Made by a program: the position numbers and the translations under genes. This document shows positions 42,771 to 52,656 of a DNA stretch of 64,000 bases, in pieces (the stretch's first letter is position 1; every line of letters starts with the position of its first letter). The notes beneath the pieces were generated by a model. It was not told where the DNA came from, made no database searches, and worked only from the letters and a program-made list of their open reading frames with translations. Source of the stretch: CAYZTY01 sp964444665 (GTDB taxonomy: Bacteria; Planctomycetota; Phycisphaerae; Sedimentisphaerales; CAYZTY01); the NCBI GenBank assembly GCA_964444665.1, contig CAYUIE010000008.1, positions 86,809 to 150,808 on the forward strand, written 5' to 3'.

Positions 42771-44283
42771 AATCCCACGTTGCTGCCGAGGGACATTTTG
42801 AAAAGCAATTAAGGTTCTTATTCTGCTGCGATTTTCTCCATGGCAATGGAATCTTGTAAAAAGGAATCAATTCCGTCCCCAGATTAACCAGATGCTTTAG
42901 AAAGTAAGGATTCTTCAAGGTAAAGATTGCGGTATCCCACATAAATCGGGGGTCAAAATAAAATGAACGGGTAGCTCGCTTCTGCCATGATTCGGTGTCA
43001 AACTCCGGAATTTGAAGTGCTCCTTTGTTTGTCCACCCCCAGCGTTTTTCAAATGCAGAATGGCGACTCGAATCCCATACGTCATTTGCCCACCAGCGAG
43101 GCTCAACAGTTCCATCCTTTATGGCCTGCTCGTACATTTCTGTTCCAGGATAAGCCACCGCAACAAAAAACATCGCCAGGCTTGGTCTGATTTTTTTCGC
43201 TATCTTAATCGTAGCAAGCATTGTTTCTTTTGTCTCTCCGGGACTGCCCACCAAAAAAGTCGAATAAGTCCGGATGCCGTGTTTGCGAGTTAGTTTGTGC
43301 GCTTCATATATCTTTTCTATGTCAACTTCCTTCTTAAGATTTCTGAGAATCTTTGGATGACCCGACTCCACGCCGAAGTTAATAATGAAACACCCGGCAC
43401 GTTTCATTATACTAAGCAATTCGTCATTTACCGTATCCACACGGGCATTACACCGCCAGTTAATCTTGATTCCAGACCTGATAACAGCTTCACAAAACCG
43501 GAATACCCACTTATGATTAGCAGTGAAAGTACTGTCCTTAAACACAAAGTTTCGAGCGCTGTACTTCTCGTAATTAAATCGTATTTCTTCGAGGACTTTT
43601 TCCACCGAACGGAAACGGATTCTCTTACCCATCGTCTTTGGCGCGTCACAAAAGATGCACCTGAACGGACAACCCCGCGTGATTACCATTGAAATGGCAA
43701 ACTGCCCCACCATAGTAGGAATCTTATATTTGGTGATATCTACCATGTCATAATCGACGCTGGGTAGTGAGTCGAGTTCAGTAATAAACTGGCGCGGAGG
43801 ATTTTTAATGATTAAGCCATCTTTGTTGCGATAGATTACACCGTCGATTCCATCAAGGCAGTCCGGCAAACTCCCCTTCTCCATCTTACTCACAACTTCA
43901 ACCATGGTTAACTCTCCCTCTCCATAAACCATGAAGTCAAAACAGTCAGCAAAGGAAAAGGTGTCTTGAAAAGTCGAGCAAATGTGGGCTCCACCCAGGA
44001 CAATGGGTAAGGAAGGACGGGCTTTTTTCAACAAGGCCGATGCCTGCGAAGCCGACATAAGTTGCGGAGTCATAATACTAAAGCCTACCAGATCAGGTTC
44101 TGCCGCTAAAATGCGCAAAACCATTTCTCTTAGAGTCAAACCCTCTATATCGGCATCGAGAACTTCAACATCTATTCCCCGGCGTTTCAATTCACCGGCA
44201 ATATGCAGGATTCCAAGTGGCTGCAATCCGTATTTTGGCTTATGGCCTGGCAGCATAGACGGATAGCAAAGAACAACTTTCAT
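42733..44283 (-). CDS. B12-binding radical SAM enzyme
   Basis: A 516-residue protein with an N-terminal cobalamin-binding Rossmann domain (about residues 1-140) and a radical-SAM core with 'TRGCPFRCIFCDAP' (C205, C209, C212). Other family marks are 'FKDSTFTANHKWVFRF', 'GVESGHPKILRNLKKEV' and 'STFLVGSPGETKETM'. Class B enzymes of this type methylate unactivated carbon or catalyse related rearrangements, and occur in hopanoid, antibiotic and glycolipid pathways. The role of this one is not known. A cysteine-containing tail 'NLNCFSKCPSAATW' lies close to the C-terminus. Confidence 0.88.
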   Translation of the reverse strand: MKVVLCYPSMLPGHKPKYGLQPLGILHIAGELKRRGIDVEVLDADIEGLTLREMVLRILAAEPDLVGFSIMTPQLMSASQASALLKKARPSLPIVLGGAHICSTFQDTFSFADCFDFMVYGEGELTMVEVVSKMEKGSLPDCLDGIDGVIYRNKDGLIIKNPPRQFITELDSLPSVDYDMVDITKYKIPTMVGQFAISMVITRGCPFRCIFCDAPKTMGKRIRFRSVEKVLEEIRFNYEKYSARNFVFKDSTFTANHKWVFRFCEAVIRSGIKINWRCNARVDTVNDELLSIMKRAGCFIINFGVESGHPKILRNLKKEVDIEKIYEAHKLTRKHGIRTYSTFLVGSPGETKETMLATIKIAKKIRPSLAMFFVAVAYPGTEMYEQAIKDGTVEPRWWANDVWDSSRHSAFEKRWGWTNKGALQIPEFDTESWQKRATRSFYFDPRFMWDTAIFTLKNPYFLKHLVNLGTELIPFYKIPLPWRKSQQNKNLNCFSKCPSAATWDYEKRKEVSSNEK

Positions 44284-44368
44284 ACTATGTTCTCTTCAAT
44301 AAACCTGTTGATTCTACTTATGCTCATTTCCTGAAAAGAAAAAGGATATAATATAATGTGTGAATTCC

Positions 44369-45115
44369 TCATAAGCCCTTAAGCGAGCGAAATATACTTC
44401 GAAATTTGATATAATATGGAAAGTAAGAAGTCCCGGACCACGCAAAAAAACGATTTCTTGAGAAATAATACATATCGATTCTGGGTAATGCGTAAACATC
44501 GCTTCCTAAACTTGTTAATCCCAGCCCGGTAGAACAAGCACCATAAAATTCTTCCTTGATAACGGTCTTGACCTCATTACACAGCCTGCCGTATGGATAA
44601 GCAAATAAAATGTTATCCCTTTCAAAATGGTCCTGTATGGCTAATTTGGATTGACTTATCTCACGATGAATCTCTTTTACAGGCAGCTTCGTCAAATCTC
44701 TATGAGTCATAGTGTGCGCACCGAAATCAATACCATTTTTGACCATCTCCCTGACCTCATCCCAGCCGAGCAAATCCAAAACAGGTAAGCCTCTTAAGCC
44801 TGCATTCCATTCGCTTGTTTTCCCGATATATCCGGGAACCAGAAAAACAGTGGCACTAAATCCGAATTCCTGCAAAACAGGATACGCCTCTAAATAAAAA
44901 TTTTTAAAGCCGTCATCAAAAGTAATGACGGCCGTCTTGTCAACAAGTGACTGCTTGTTACGTATTAAGTCCACAAGGTCGTTAAGTGAGATAATGCTGA
45001 ATTGTTTATCTCGTAGAATTTGCATCTGCTCCCGAAATTTGTACAAAGGTGTGGAAATAACGGAACCGCTATCGTCAATCGAATGATATGTAAGGATTGG
45101 AATCCTGATACTCAT
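44369..45115 (-). CDS. Polysaccharide deacetylase (NodB fold)
   Basis: A 248-residue member of the NodB/CE4 family. The sequence starts with 'IPILTYHSIDD', and the metal and catalytic sites are visible: 'VITFDDGFKNFY' (D67, D68) and 'IDFGAHTMTHRDLTKL' (H134, H138). These enzymes remove N- or O-acetyl groups from sugars. No signal peptide is seen, so it may act on a cytosolic or membrane-surface intermediate. Its start overlaps the stop of the upstream GT2 gene by 4 bases, implying coupled translation with the enzyme that adds the sugar. Confidence 0.92.
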   Translation of the reverse strand: MSIRIPILTYHSIDDSGSVISTPLYKFREQMQILRDKQFSIISLNDLVDLIRNKQSLVDKTAVITFDDGFKNFYLEAYPVLQEFGFSATVFLVPGYIGKTSEWNAGLRGLPVLDLLGWDEVREMVKNGIDFGAHTMTHRDLTKLPVKEIHREISQSKLAIQDHFERDNILFAYPYGRLCNEVKTVIKEEFYGACSTGLGLTSLGSDVYALPRIDMYYFSRNRFFAWSGTSYFPYYIKFRSIFRSLKGL

Positions 45116-46191
45116 TTCACTTTTTTTCTTCTAAATACGTAGAATTGCAGGATTGCTGCGACGACAGAAACGCCGCAGCAGACAAAGTACAGCCAGTGAA
45201 AAAGCAGCGACTTTATCGCGAACCAAAGGCCGCGACGGGACGCGAAGAATCTATAGAGCTTTATATTCAAAAGCGTTACCACAATTACGGCGGCAGCAGT
45301 ACCTATCAGCGCCATAGGCCACCATATTGACAGGACTACAAGAGCAAAGGCGGCAAAAACCAGTCCTACGCTCAACCGCTGCGACCAGGTTACGTTGAGT
45401 ATCCTGACGGCCTTTCCGCTTCGCAACATCAGGTCGACCCAGGGTATGCCTCGTTGGCATACATCTGTCTTGACTATGTTGAAGAATGACCAGCGTTTTA
45501 GATGCTTGCACTGGACCGTCTGGTCGAGTACTATTCGGCCGCCATCGGCCGCCACCCAGGTTCCCAGCTCGATATCCTCAATCGCCGGGCGACGATAGCG
45601 CCGCTCGTCGAATCCTCCGTACTTGACGAAAACATCTCGTCGCATCGCTCCGCAGCCGGACCAGAAGGTCGTTATCTGCCCGGCAGATTGGCAATGCGTG
45701 TAATGGTGAAACATATTCCGATACTGCGATAAGAAACCGGCATCTGCCGGGGCATCGTCATACGTACCAATAACAGCAGCGAGGTCTTGGTCTTTGGCGA
45801 AGTTCTGCATGATTCGCTCAATAGTATCCGGATGAACACATATATCCGCATCGATGAAAACGACGAATTTGCTATCAGTGTACTGAACACCTTGATTTCT
45901 CGCTCGAGCCGGCCCACCTGGCCCATCGATTCGAAGGTATCGGTAACCGAAGCGGTCCACTATCGGTTTGATGGGCTCTGTGGAGCCATCATCAATAACC
46001 AGCACATCAAAGTGCGTATATGTCGACTGGGCCAGAGCCTCAAGACAACGCTCCAGCTCCTTACCGTTGTTATATGTCGGCACAATCACTGTCAACCTGG
46101 CCGACTCCGCCGGAGTAGGGCTACTAAGCCCTTCAGATGAGATTTCTTGATGGTTTACGTCCATTCTCGCTAAGAATTTACCACTGTTCAA
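45112..46191 (-). CDS. GT2-family glycosyltransferase with C-terminal membrane helices
   Basis: A 359-residue protein. The GT-A part has 'LTVIVPTYNNGKELERCLEAL', 'VLVIDDGSTEPI', 'GPARARNQGVQY' and 'VVFIDADICVHPD', and a later 'FWSGCGAMRRDVFVKYGGFDERRYRRPAIEDIELG' segment carrying the ED catalytic base region. About three hydrophobic helices follow (residues 270-350). It adds a sugar to a membrane-bound acceptor. It is coupled by a 4-base overlap to the deacetylase gene. Confidence 0.9.
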   Translation of the reverse strand: MNSGKFLARMDVNHQEISSEGLSSPTPAESARLTVIVPTYNNGKELERCLEALAQSTYTHFDVLVIDDGSTEPIKPIVDRFGYRYLRIDGPGGPARARNQGVQYTDSKFVVFIDADICVHPDTIERIMQNFAKDQDLAAVIGTYDDAPADAGFLSQYRNMFHHYTHCQSAGQITTFWSGCGAMRRDVFVKYGGFDERRYRRPAIEDIELGTWVAADGGRIVLDQTVQCKHLKRWSFFNIVKTDVCQRGIPWVDLMLRSGKAVRILNVTWSQRLSVGLVFAAFALVVLSIWWPMALIGTAAAVIVVTLLNIKLYRFFASRRGLWFAIKSLLFHWLYFVCCGVSVVAAILQFYVFRRKKVK

Positions 46192-46230
46192 ACCGAATAT
46201 CGGGATACACCTTAGTCGGCATTAGCCTTC

Positions 46231-48024
46231 TCAATGGAGCCCAACATCACTATCCCCTGCATCTGTTTTATCTGCATCATCATCTGAAATCGGAATGTAG
46301 AGGTCTGTGTAGATTCCACTTGCCTCTACGTGGACCAGCCGACGGTGACTACTCAAAGGGGCTGTCACTTCTGCCGAAGGCGGGAGCCCTTCAAAGCCCA
46401 GCACCCATACACGTGCGCGAGGTCGCTCCGACAAGATTTGGTCATAATCACGGGCTACAAATATGTGCTGCTCCGGCTTGAGATAGTAAAAAATTGGTGT
46501 GGTTGCCCAATGTTTAAATATGAACCACAGGTCTCCTGCCTGCTTCTTTGGTGCGACTTGTGCCGCCAGTGTCGAGTAGTCAGTGGGAGAATGCGGCTCC
46601 CTGCGATACTCCAGAAATCCAGCGATATTGAGCAAAAGCAAGAGCACGACGGCCAAACCGTGCGCAATGCGCATCCGGCCCAGGCTGACAGCACCCATAC
46701 TGACGACCAACATTAGGTAAGGCCCGAATATGGAAACCGTTCGGTCAGCTATGAGAGGAACGGCTACAGAGACCAGGGCCAGCAGGCCTACCGGAACGAC
46801 AGCCAGGAAAATAACCAGCCAAACCGGCCCAAGAGGCGCACCAAAACGTGACTCAAGCCAACCGGCAAAAAGGCCACGCCGAGTCACGAAATCCGCAATC
46901 AAGACCAGGAGCGGAATAGCCCCGCAAGCGATAATCGCGCCGGTTCGCCGTTCCAGCCAGGAGAATTCTCTATGGTGAGTTATCCAGGCAAAGGCCTCAA
47001 TCGACACGAATGCCAGCACCACAGCCATGTAAAGCAACCAACTCGGGCAGCTTATATTATTCTGATTGTCAGCCCTAACCTGTCGACGCATTCTTAACAC
47101 TCCAATGACCAGCAGCAAGGCACAGCCAAGGCTCGTTACTCCGGCAAGCCAGGAGGCGACCATAAGGGTCTCACCACTGTACCACACGTACAGGAGGCGG
47201 AAATACGCCTGTACGGACGACCACACATCAGGCGAGAGATAGCTGGGCCGGCCAGACTGGAACACGGCAACGGCGAGGAGCGGACTGGCCAGTGCCATCG
47301 CAAATAATTGCCATCGTGCCTGAGGCGCTTCTCGACGACCAGACGGAATCGGCCCGAGTTGAACGTACAGTATATGCGCTATCAGAATTGGCCAGAAGAA
47401 GTGAGAACTTGACAGACCTGCCAGGATTGCAACGATATAGGCTCCGATTATAAGCCTCTGGTATGAACGATTACCTCTATACGATTCAACAAGCAAAACC
47501 GTGGCCAAAACACCGAGAAAGCACGTCAGCGGATACATCCTTGCTTCCTGTGACAAAAAGATTGGCAGGCCCGCCGTTGCCCACAGGAAACTGGCAAGCA
47601 CCCCCGCTTTGCGAAGACCCAGACGCGCACCGAGCAAGTAGAGCAAAAGGATGGTAGCCGCACCCATAATCGCAGAGGGTAGCCGGATGGCCAGTGGATT
47701 GTAGCCAAAGCACCTCGTCCAGGGCAGCATCAGCAAATAATAACCAGGGGGATGACTTTCGGTGATTATGGTAGAGTGAATCGTCCTGTATAGTGTCAGT
47801 CGGGACTCAGGTATCGATAAATCATCTGGTAACTTCACTCCGGGTACATAAATCTCATTATGGTCGATGGTGTGGTCAACTAATCCATTAAGTCTCAATC
47901 CGGCACCTACAACTAACGCCACAAAGACCAGAATCGGAGCGATTCGGGCGAAGATACTCTCATCTGGTATGGAAGCTGCCTGCCTCAACTCCGCAGAGTT
48001 GAATACACGTGTCGTATCTTTCAA
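46231..48024 (-). CDS. GT-C (GT39/ArnT-like) membrane glycosyltransferase
   Basis: This 597-residue protein has about eleven helices and a C-terminal soluble part. The acidic loop motif is 'VDHTIDHNEIYVPGVKLPDD', and 'ITESHPPGYYLLMLPWTRCFG' is the conserved H-PP-Y segment of GT39 enzymes. It is more GC-rich than the GT-C genes at 20-45 kb. The start overlaps the stop of the upstream GT4 gene by 4 bases. Confidence 0.87.
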   Translation of the reverse strand: MKDTTRVFNSAELRQAASIPDESIFARIAPILVFVALVVGAGLRLNGLVDHTIDHNEIYVPGVKLPDDLSIPESRLTLYRTIHSTIITESHPPGYYLLMLPWTRCFGYNPLAIRLPSAIMGAATILLLYLLGARLGLRKAGVLASFLWATAGLPIFLSQEARMYPLTCFLGVLATVLLVESYRGNRSYQRLIIGAYIVAILAGLSSSHFFWPILIAHILYVQLGPIPSGRREAPQARWQLFAMALASPLLAVAVFQSGRPSYLSPDVWSSVQAYFRLLYVWYSGETLMVASWLAGVTSLGCALLLVIGVLRMRRQVRADNQNNISCPSWLLYMAVVLAFVSIEAFAWITHHREFSWLERRTGAIIACGAIPLLVLIADFVTRRGLFAGWLESRFGAPLGPVWLVIFLAVVPVGLLALVSVAVPLIADRTVSIFGPYLMLVVSMGAVSLGRMRIAHGLAVVLLLLLNIAGFLEYRREPHSPTDYSTLAAQVAPKKQAGDLWFIFKHWATTPIFYYLKPEQHIFVARDYDQILSERPRARVWVLGFEGLPPSAEVTAPLSSHRRLVHVEASGIYTDLYIPISDDDADKTDAGDSDVGLH

Positions 48025-49286
48025 GCGTCCGTCTCCACTGTATTAGGAACTCGCTTCGCTGCCAGGAGCCGACGGACCACAGCCAGATAGTGTTTAAGAA
48101 ATGGTTCTTCACCGAACTCAGCGTCAAAAGCATCTCGGCCCTGCTGACCGAGTCGGTCGCGCAGCGTCCTGTCATTGCTCAACTGCTTAACCGCTGAACG
48201 GAGCTCGCCTTCGGTGTTGAAAGTAAAGCCCCCTCCGTAGTAATCAATAAATTCTCGCAGGGAGCTGTGGTCTCGGACTATAACCGGCGTTCTCGCCGCA
48301 AAAGACTCGGCTACGATAATGCCGAATGTCTCGTAGCACAGTGACGGAACGATGGTTGCGACTGCATCGCGGTACAAGAGGTGCAACTGCCGCGAATCAA
48401 CCCGACCAATGAAGCGGATATTAGGCGCCCCTTCCGCCATCTGCTTAAGCTGCTTTTCATACGTACCGCTGCCGGCAACGACTAAATCCAATCCGGTCAA
48501 TTCCCGGAAAACGGGGATGATAGTCTGCAAGCCCTTTATTTTTTCGAGTCGGCCAACAAACAGGAAATACGGCCGGCTGTATTCCGAGTGCGACGCTGCT
48601 TCCAAAGCCATGTCCGGCTCGATGTAGAACAGGGGCAGTTGAATCATCATTCCGCGTAATCCCCGCTCCCTGTGCATTTGCATGGTGAACTGGCTGGGTC
48701 CGATGAAGGCATCAATTGATTGTGTAGCGCGCCGCATCAATCCCGTATATCGCCAGAGCTGCGGGGGACGCCTGCCGTGGACCGTACAGAGAAAACAGGA
48801 TGGCTTCTTACACACTTCCCGGCCGAACTTCCACAAAACGTGCATAGGACAGACCAGCCAGTGCTCTATCAAGGTGCACAACTTCAGGGCAGTTCCGTAA
48901 CGAAACACATGAGGCCCTCCCAGCAAGGAAACGTTATTATAGTGGATAACGTCAAAACTTCCGCGATCAAGCCACCGCTTAAGTGCCGGTGCCTGCAATC
49001 CCGGTCGGCCTGTCTGCTGTACAGCCAATAGGCCGAGTTTCCCCAACGGCGTTCGAATAGGACGAACAGTTACGTTCGCGTGATCCTCATAAGAGCCAGA
49101 GGGCTTTACGCCGGCGAGCATCTCGAATGCCGTCGGACTATGTAATACGGTAACATGATGACCTAATCGCGCAAGGCCGTTGGCCAACCTATGGGCGTAA
49201 ATCCCATCACCGCCAAAGTTATATGGCGGATAGAACGTACTGACCAGGCAGAATCGAATCGCCCGTCCATCAGAATTTGTGCTCAT
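48021..49286 (-). CDS. GT4-family glycosyltransferase
   Basis: A 421-residue GT-B enzyme. The N-terminal domain has 'STFYPPYNFGGDGIYAHRLANGLARLGHHVTVLH' and the C-terminal domain has 'FLFVGRLEKIKGLQTIIPVF', 'DLVVAGSGTYEKQL' and the E-x7-E nucleotide-sugar motif in 'YETFGIIVAESFAARTPVI'. A cysteine-rich insert 'CPMHVLWKFGREVCKKPSCFLC' is a known variant of GT4 proteins in such loci and may bind metal. It is cytosolic, retaining, with unknown donor. It is coupled by a 4-base overlap to the downstream GT-C gene. Confidence 0.9.
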   Translation of the reverse strand: MSTNSDGRAIRFCLVSTFYPPYNFGGDGIYAHRLANGLARLGHHVTVLHSPTAFEMLAGVKPSGSYEDHANVTVRPIRTPLGKLGLLAVQQTGRPGLQAPALKRWLDRGSFDVIHYNNVSLLGGPHVFRYGTALKLCTLIEHWLVCPMHVLWKFGREVCKKPSCFLCTVHGRRPPQLWRYTGLMRRATQSIDAFIGPSQFTMQMHRERGLRGMMIQLPLFYIEPDMALEAASHSEYSRPYFLFVGRLEKIKGLQTIIPVFRELTGLDLVVAGSGTYEKQLKQMAEGAPNIRFIGRVDSRQLHLLYRDAVATIVPSLCYETFGIIVAESFAARTPVIVRDHSSLREFIDYYGGGFTFNTEGELRSAVKQLSNDRTLRDRLGQQGRDAFDAEFGEEPFLKHYLAVVRRLLAAKRVPNTVETDA

Positions 49287-49530
49287 AATACACGAGAAGC
49301 CGGCAAAATAATCGAATGGATTACGTTACAGACCGCTTAAATAAAGAAGTATATTTTAATGGCATTTTTCTTCCATCTATTTATGAAGCCAACCTCAGCT
49401 CTGTGATATTAAAAAAGATTCCCTAAATACAAAAGGTCGCTTCCTCTCCGACAGAACTTTATTCACTTCATATTAATTCTCGTATATTTCATTCATCCCC
49501 GCCTTGTATACAAAGCAAACAAATATTTTG

Positions 49531-51444
49531 TCACGGTACATTTACGCTGGTAGTTTGCCATTTTCGTTCGGGACTGATGCTTACATATCGACGGAGCCTG
49601 CGAACGAGGTAATCGGGAGATTCACCCCTGAGGCATACATGTGCCCACACATCAAGATGGAGCAGGCGCATTGTGAGATTCTGATTAGCTTCGTCAAAAA
49701 GATACTTCGTCTGCCGTGAGGTTAACTGAAAAAACTCGGGAATAAAAGACTGCGTGAAGTATTCAGGAGCAACACGCATCCGCTGGAAGGCGGTAGTCCA
49801 GAATCCGATTTTCATTCGATGGCTGAGTTCCTGAGGTAGGTACCGCTCGGCAACCTTACGTACTGCCCACTTATCACGCAAGAATGGATGTGCGATCTCG
49901 AAAACTGTCGGAGAAAACCTGATTTTAAACTTATACGGCATATTAACAGCCGTTCGCACCAAATCGTGGTCTAAAAATGGAAATCGTGCCTCAATACTTG
50001 CTTCCATTCCCATGCAATCATTACGATGAAGTAGTGTTCTGAGGTGGTAGTTTAGGTAGTCTATCGATCTGATATTACCATGAGGAATGCGTTTCGAACC
50101 AAAAATATCAGCGGCCCGGCGCGTTTCACAACGTTCATCATCCATTTCGAATCTGTTAAGGAGTGAGGTGACAACTCTTTTACCGTCACCTTCATAGGGC
50201 CACAAAATATTTCCCAGATTAGGAATAGAGTGAATCAATGATCTGAGACGCTTGCCTATTTTGTAATAGGCAAGCACAAGCCGTTCTCTGCCCAACCAAG
50301 GATACCCCAAAAAGCATTCATCGGAACCCTCGCCTGATAACATTCCTTTTATTCCGTGATCACGCACCAGCCGTGAAACCATCATAAACGGCGCGCAATT
50401 GGGATGGTAGGTAAAAGGATGCTCATACACCCGCATTACATCCGGCATGAGGTCAATGAAATCCTGCTCATTCACGTCCACATGCTTCAAGTCGAGCTTT
50501 AGATGACGTGCAAGCCTGGATGCAGCTTTGAATTCACTCCATTTTCCGACAATATTAGCATGAAATATTGCGAGATTATTATGCAGTTTCGAGGCCATTG
50601 CAACGATAATTGATGAATCAATGCCGCCACTGCAATACGCCCCCACAGGGGCATCGGCGATAAGGTGTCTTTTAACGCTCTCATACAACCGCTCTTCAAT
50701 AAGATCCACGGTTTTCGAGGGACTCAGAGAGGAAAGACGATCCATTTCAGTGCTGTCCCAGAAATCAGCCATGGAAAAAAAACGGGAGTAGGTCGCTTTC
50801 CGGCCTTGTCTTATTCTGACTACACCGCCCGTTGGCAGAAGCTTGACATTATGATAGAAAGTAAAACTTTGGCTGGGGCCTCCGTGACCAAGAAGGTATG
50901 ATATAATACTTAGTGGTTCCGGGGCCAACGGCAGCCAGGGGCGAAAGGATGCAACCATTGAGCCAAAAGCAAAAGTATGTTCATTTTCATAAATATATAA
51001 GGGTTTTATACCAAATCTGTCTCGAGCAAGTGTCAATGTTTTTTCCTGAGAGTCGTATAAGCCAAACGCAAACATGCCTTCCAGGCGCGGGAGTACATTC
51101 TCCACTGGCGCATGAATAAGCAACTGAAGGAGAACTTCAGTATCGCCTGCCGTCGAAAAATGGACTCCATTTAGTTCGAGTTCTTCACGCAGCTGCATGA
51201 AATTGTAGATTTCCCCATTGTAAACCAGGCAGTAACGGTGCGACGCATCCCAAAAGGGCTGGTTGCTTCTGGAATTGAGGTCGAGAAGCGACAGGCGGGT
51301 ATTCACAAGACCAATTCCCGGCGCAGCATAACTGCCCTGTGCGTCCGGTCCGCGATGGCGAAGAATTTCCGCTGTCGTATCTAAATCTCTCCGGTCCGGT
51401 ACGAATGAGTCATCAGAGTAAAGTATACCGAAGATGCCGCACAT
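49531..51444 (-). CDS. asnB: Asparagine synthase (glutamine-hydrolysing)
   Basis: A 637-residue two-domain enzyme. The N-terminal glutaminase has nucleophile C2 ('MCGIFGILY') with 'RHRGPDAQGSY' and 'FNGEIYNF'-type residues ('VYNGEIYNF'). The synthetase domain has the pyrophosphate loop 'YCSGGIDSSIIVA' and 'MLSGEGSDECFLGYPWL'. In surface-glycan clusters such AsnB-like proteins are thought to amidate a sugar acid or amino-acid substituent rather than make free asparagine. The 244-base gap downstream (49287-49530) shows nothing I recognise. Confidence 0.93.
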   Translation of the reverse strand: MCGIFGILYSDDSFVPDRRDLDTTAEILRHRGPDAQGSYAAPGIGLVNTRLSLLDLNSRSNQPFWDASHRYCLVYNGEIYNFMQLREELELNGVHFSTAGDTEVLLQLLIHAPVENVLPRLEGMFAFGLYDSQEKTLTLARDRFGIKPLYIYENEHTFAFGSMVASFRPWLPLAPEPLSIISYLLGHGGPSQSFTFYHNVKLLPTGGVVRIRQGRKATYSRFFSMADFWDSTEMDRLSSLSPSKTVDLIEERLYESVKRHLIADAPVGAYCSGGIDSSIIVAMASKLHNNLAIFHANIVGKWSEFKAASRLARHLKLDLKHVDVNEQDFIDLMPDVMRVYEHPFTYHPNCAPFMMVSRLVRDHGIKGMLSGEGSDECFLGYPWLGRERLVLAYYKIGKRLRSLIHSIPNLGNILWPYEGDGKRVVTSLLNRFEMDDERCETRRAADIFGSKRIPHGNIRSIDYLNYHLRTLLHRNDCMGMEASIEARFPFLDHDLVRTAVNMPYKFKIRFSPTVFEIAHPFLRDKWAVRKVAERYLPQELSHRMKIGFWTTAFQRMRVAPEYFTQSFIPEFFQLTSRQTKYLFDEANQNLTMRLLHLDVWAHVCLRGESPDYLVRRLRRYVSISPERKWQTTSVNVP

Positions 51445-51476
51445 AGAGGTATCCTGCTTTCACATTAGAATTTATT

Positions 51477-52589
51477 CTATCCAATAATCGTCTGGCGACC
51501 ATCCCATAATTTGGGAGCATTACCGTAATGAATACCGGGTGTGACCGCCTGCTTTACCTTTATAGCCACCAGCCCGAAGCCATATGGATTATCCCAGTGG
51601 CTTAAAACCGGTGATGAATAACCATTTTCGTGATACCAACGGCTGACCTCAATCGGATTATGATAGTGACGCCATCGCGGTATCAAATCGTCATACGCTG
51701 CAGTGAGATATTCCCCGAATGGAATGGAAACGGACGGATGGCAGCACCGATGAAGAATCCTGACCAAATGTGCGTGCAATTTTACTATCGTATTCTCCAC
51801 ATTCTCAGGCATGCGAGTGGTGATATTTCTGGCAATGTCAAACAACGGAATTCGAATATACCGTCTGAAAATGCCGTCAGGCTTGTGATACAGCCACACG
51901 TAAAATCGTCCTCCCGGCTTTACAAGACGAGCTACCTGGTCGAATGTACGACGTGTATCCGGGGCATGGTGCAGAACACCGATCGCAAAGGCTGCATCAA
52001 AACTGTCTAATTTCAATGGTGGTGAAAGCAAGTCTCCGCGAAGAAAATGCACAGTTGAAGAACCGCGCCGTGCTTCTGCCCCAATAACACTTGACGAAAA
52101 GTCAATGCCAACGACTTCCACGCCAAGCTTTGAAATCTCCTCCGATAAAACTCCGTTACCGCATCCGGCATCCAAAATTCGCTTACCTTGACACCATGAA
52201 CGGTCAACCTGCAACTCCATAAAGAATTGCTCAAGTCGTTCGGAAGCTGTCCATCCCCACGTCCGTTCAACACATCGGTCGAAATGCTGTTGCCATTCAG
52301 CCGAGAAACTCCAGTCATCTACCGATGTGTCACCAATCTGTAATGGAATCGTCATCTTAAGTTCCGATATCTTTTGCGAGTACTTCTGGAGGAAGCTGTG
52401 TGGGAATGACGATTTTATCATAATCGGAACCCCGGAGATGATCGGATAGGCTTCTCCATTATCTTTTCTGTAAAGGATTCCATCAATCACATCTTGTCCG
52501 CTATTTGCTTCAATTACATGAAAAACCTCCAATTCCAACGGGGCATTACTCCCTGGTTCACATAATAGATGACGCAGAGCATCACGCAT
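51477..52589 (-). CDS. SAM methyltransferase with Trm112-like N-terminal part
   Basis: A 370-residue protein. Residues 1-60 ('LLCEPGSNAPLELEV', 'GILYRKDNGEAYPIISGVPIM') resemble the Trm112/YcaR zinc-ribbon-like domain, but only one cysteine of the usual set is visible. The methyltransferase core follows, with 'RILDAGCGNGVLSEEI' near residue 138, 'VVGIDFSSSVIGAEA', 'FAIGVLHHAPDTRRTF' and 'RLVKPGGRFYVWLYHKPDG'. The 'HHAPD' and 'WLYHKPDGIFRRY' motifs are frequent in methyltransferases of O-antigen-like clusters. Substrate unknown. Confidence 0.85.
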   Translation of the reverse strand: MRDALRHLLCEPGSNAPLELEVFHVIEANSGQDVIDGILYRKDNGEAYPIISGVPIMIKSSFPHSFLQKYSQKISELKMTIPLQIGDTSVDDWSFSAEWQQHFDRCVERTWGWTASERLEQFFMELQVDRSWCQGKRILDAGCGNGVLSEEISKLGVEVVGIDFSSSVIGAEARRGSSTVHFLRGDLLSPPLKLDSFDAAFAIGVLHHAPDTRRTFDQVARLVKPGGRFYVWLYHKPDGIFRRYIRIPLFDIARNITTRMPENVENTIVKLHAHLVRILHRCCHPSVSIPFGEYLTAAYDDLIPRWRHYHNPIEVSRWYHENGYSSPVLSHWDNPYGFGLVAIKVKQAVTPGIHYGNAPKLWDGRQTIIG

Positions 52590-52656
52590 GAAATCTCTTT
52601 ACAAAAGGATTTTTTGGAAGACTCCCACAGACGATAACTAATTAGAGAAGCCCGGA

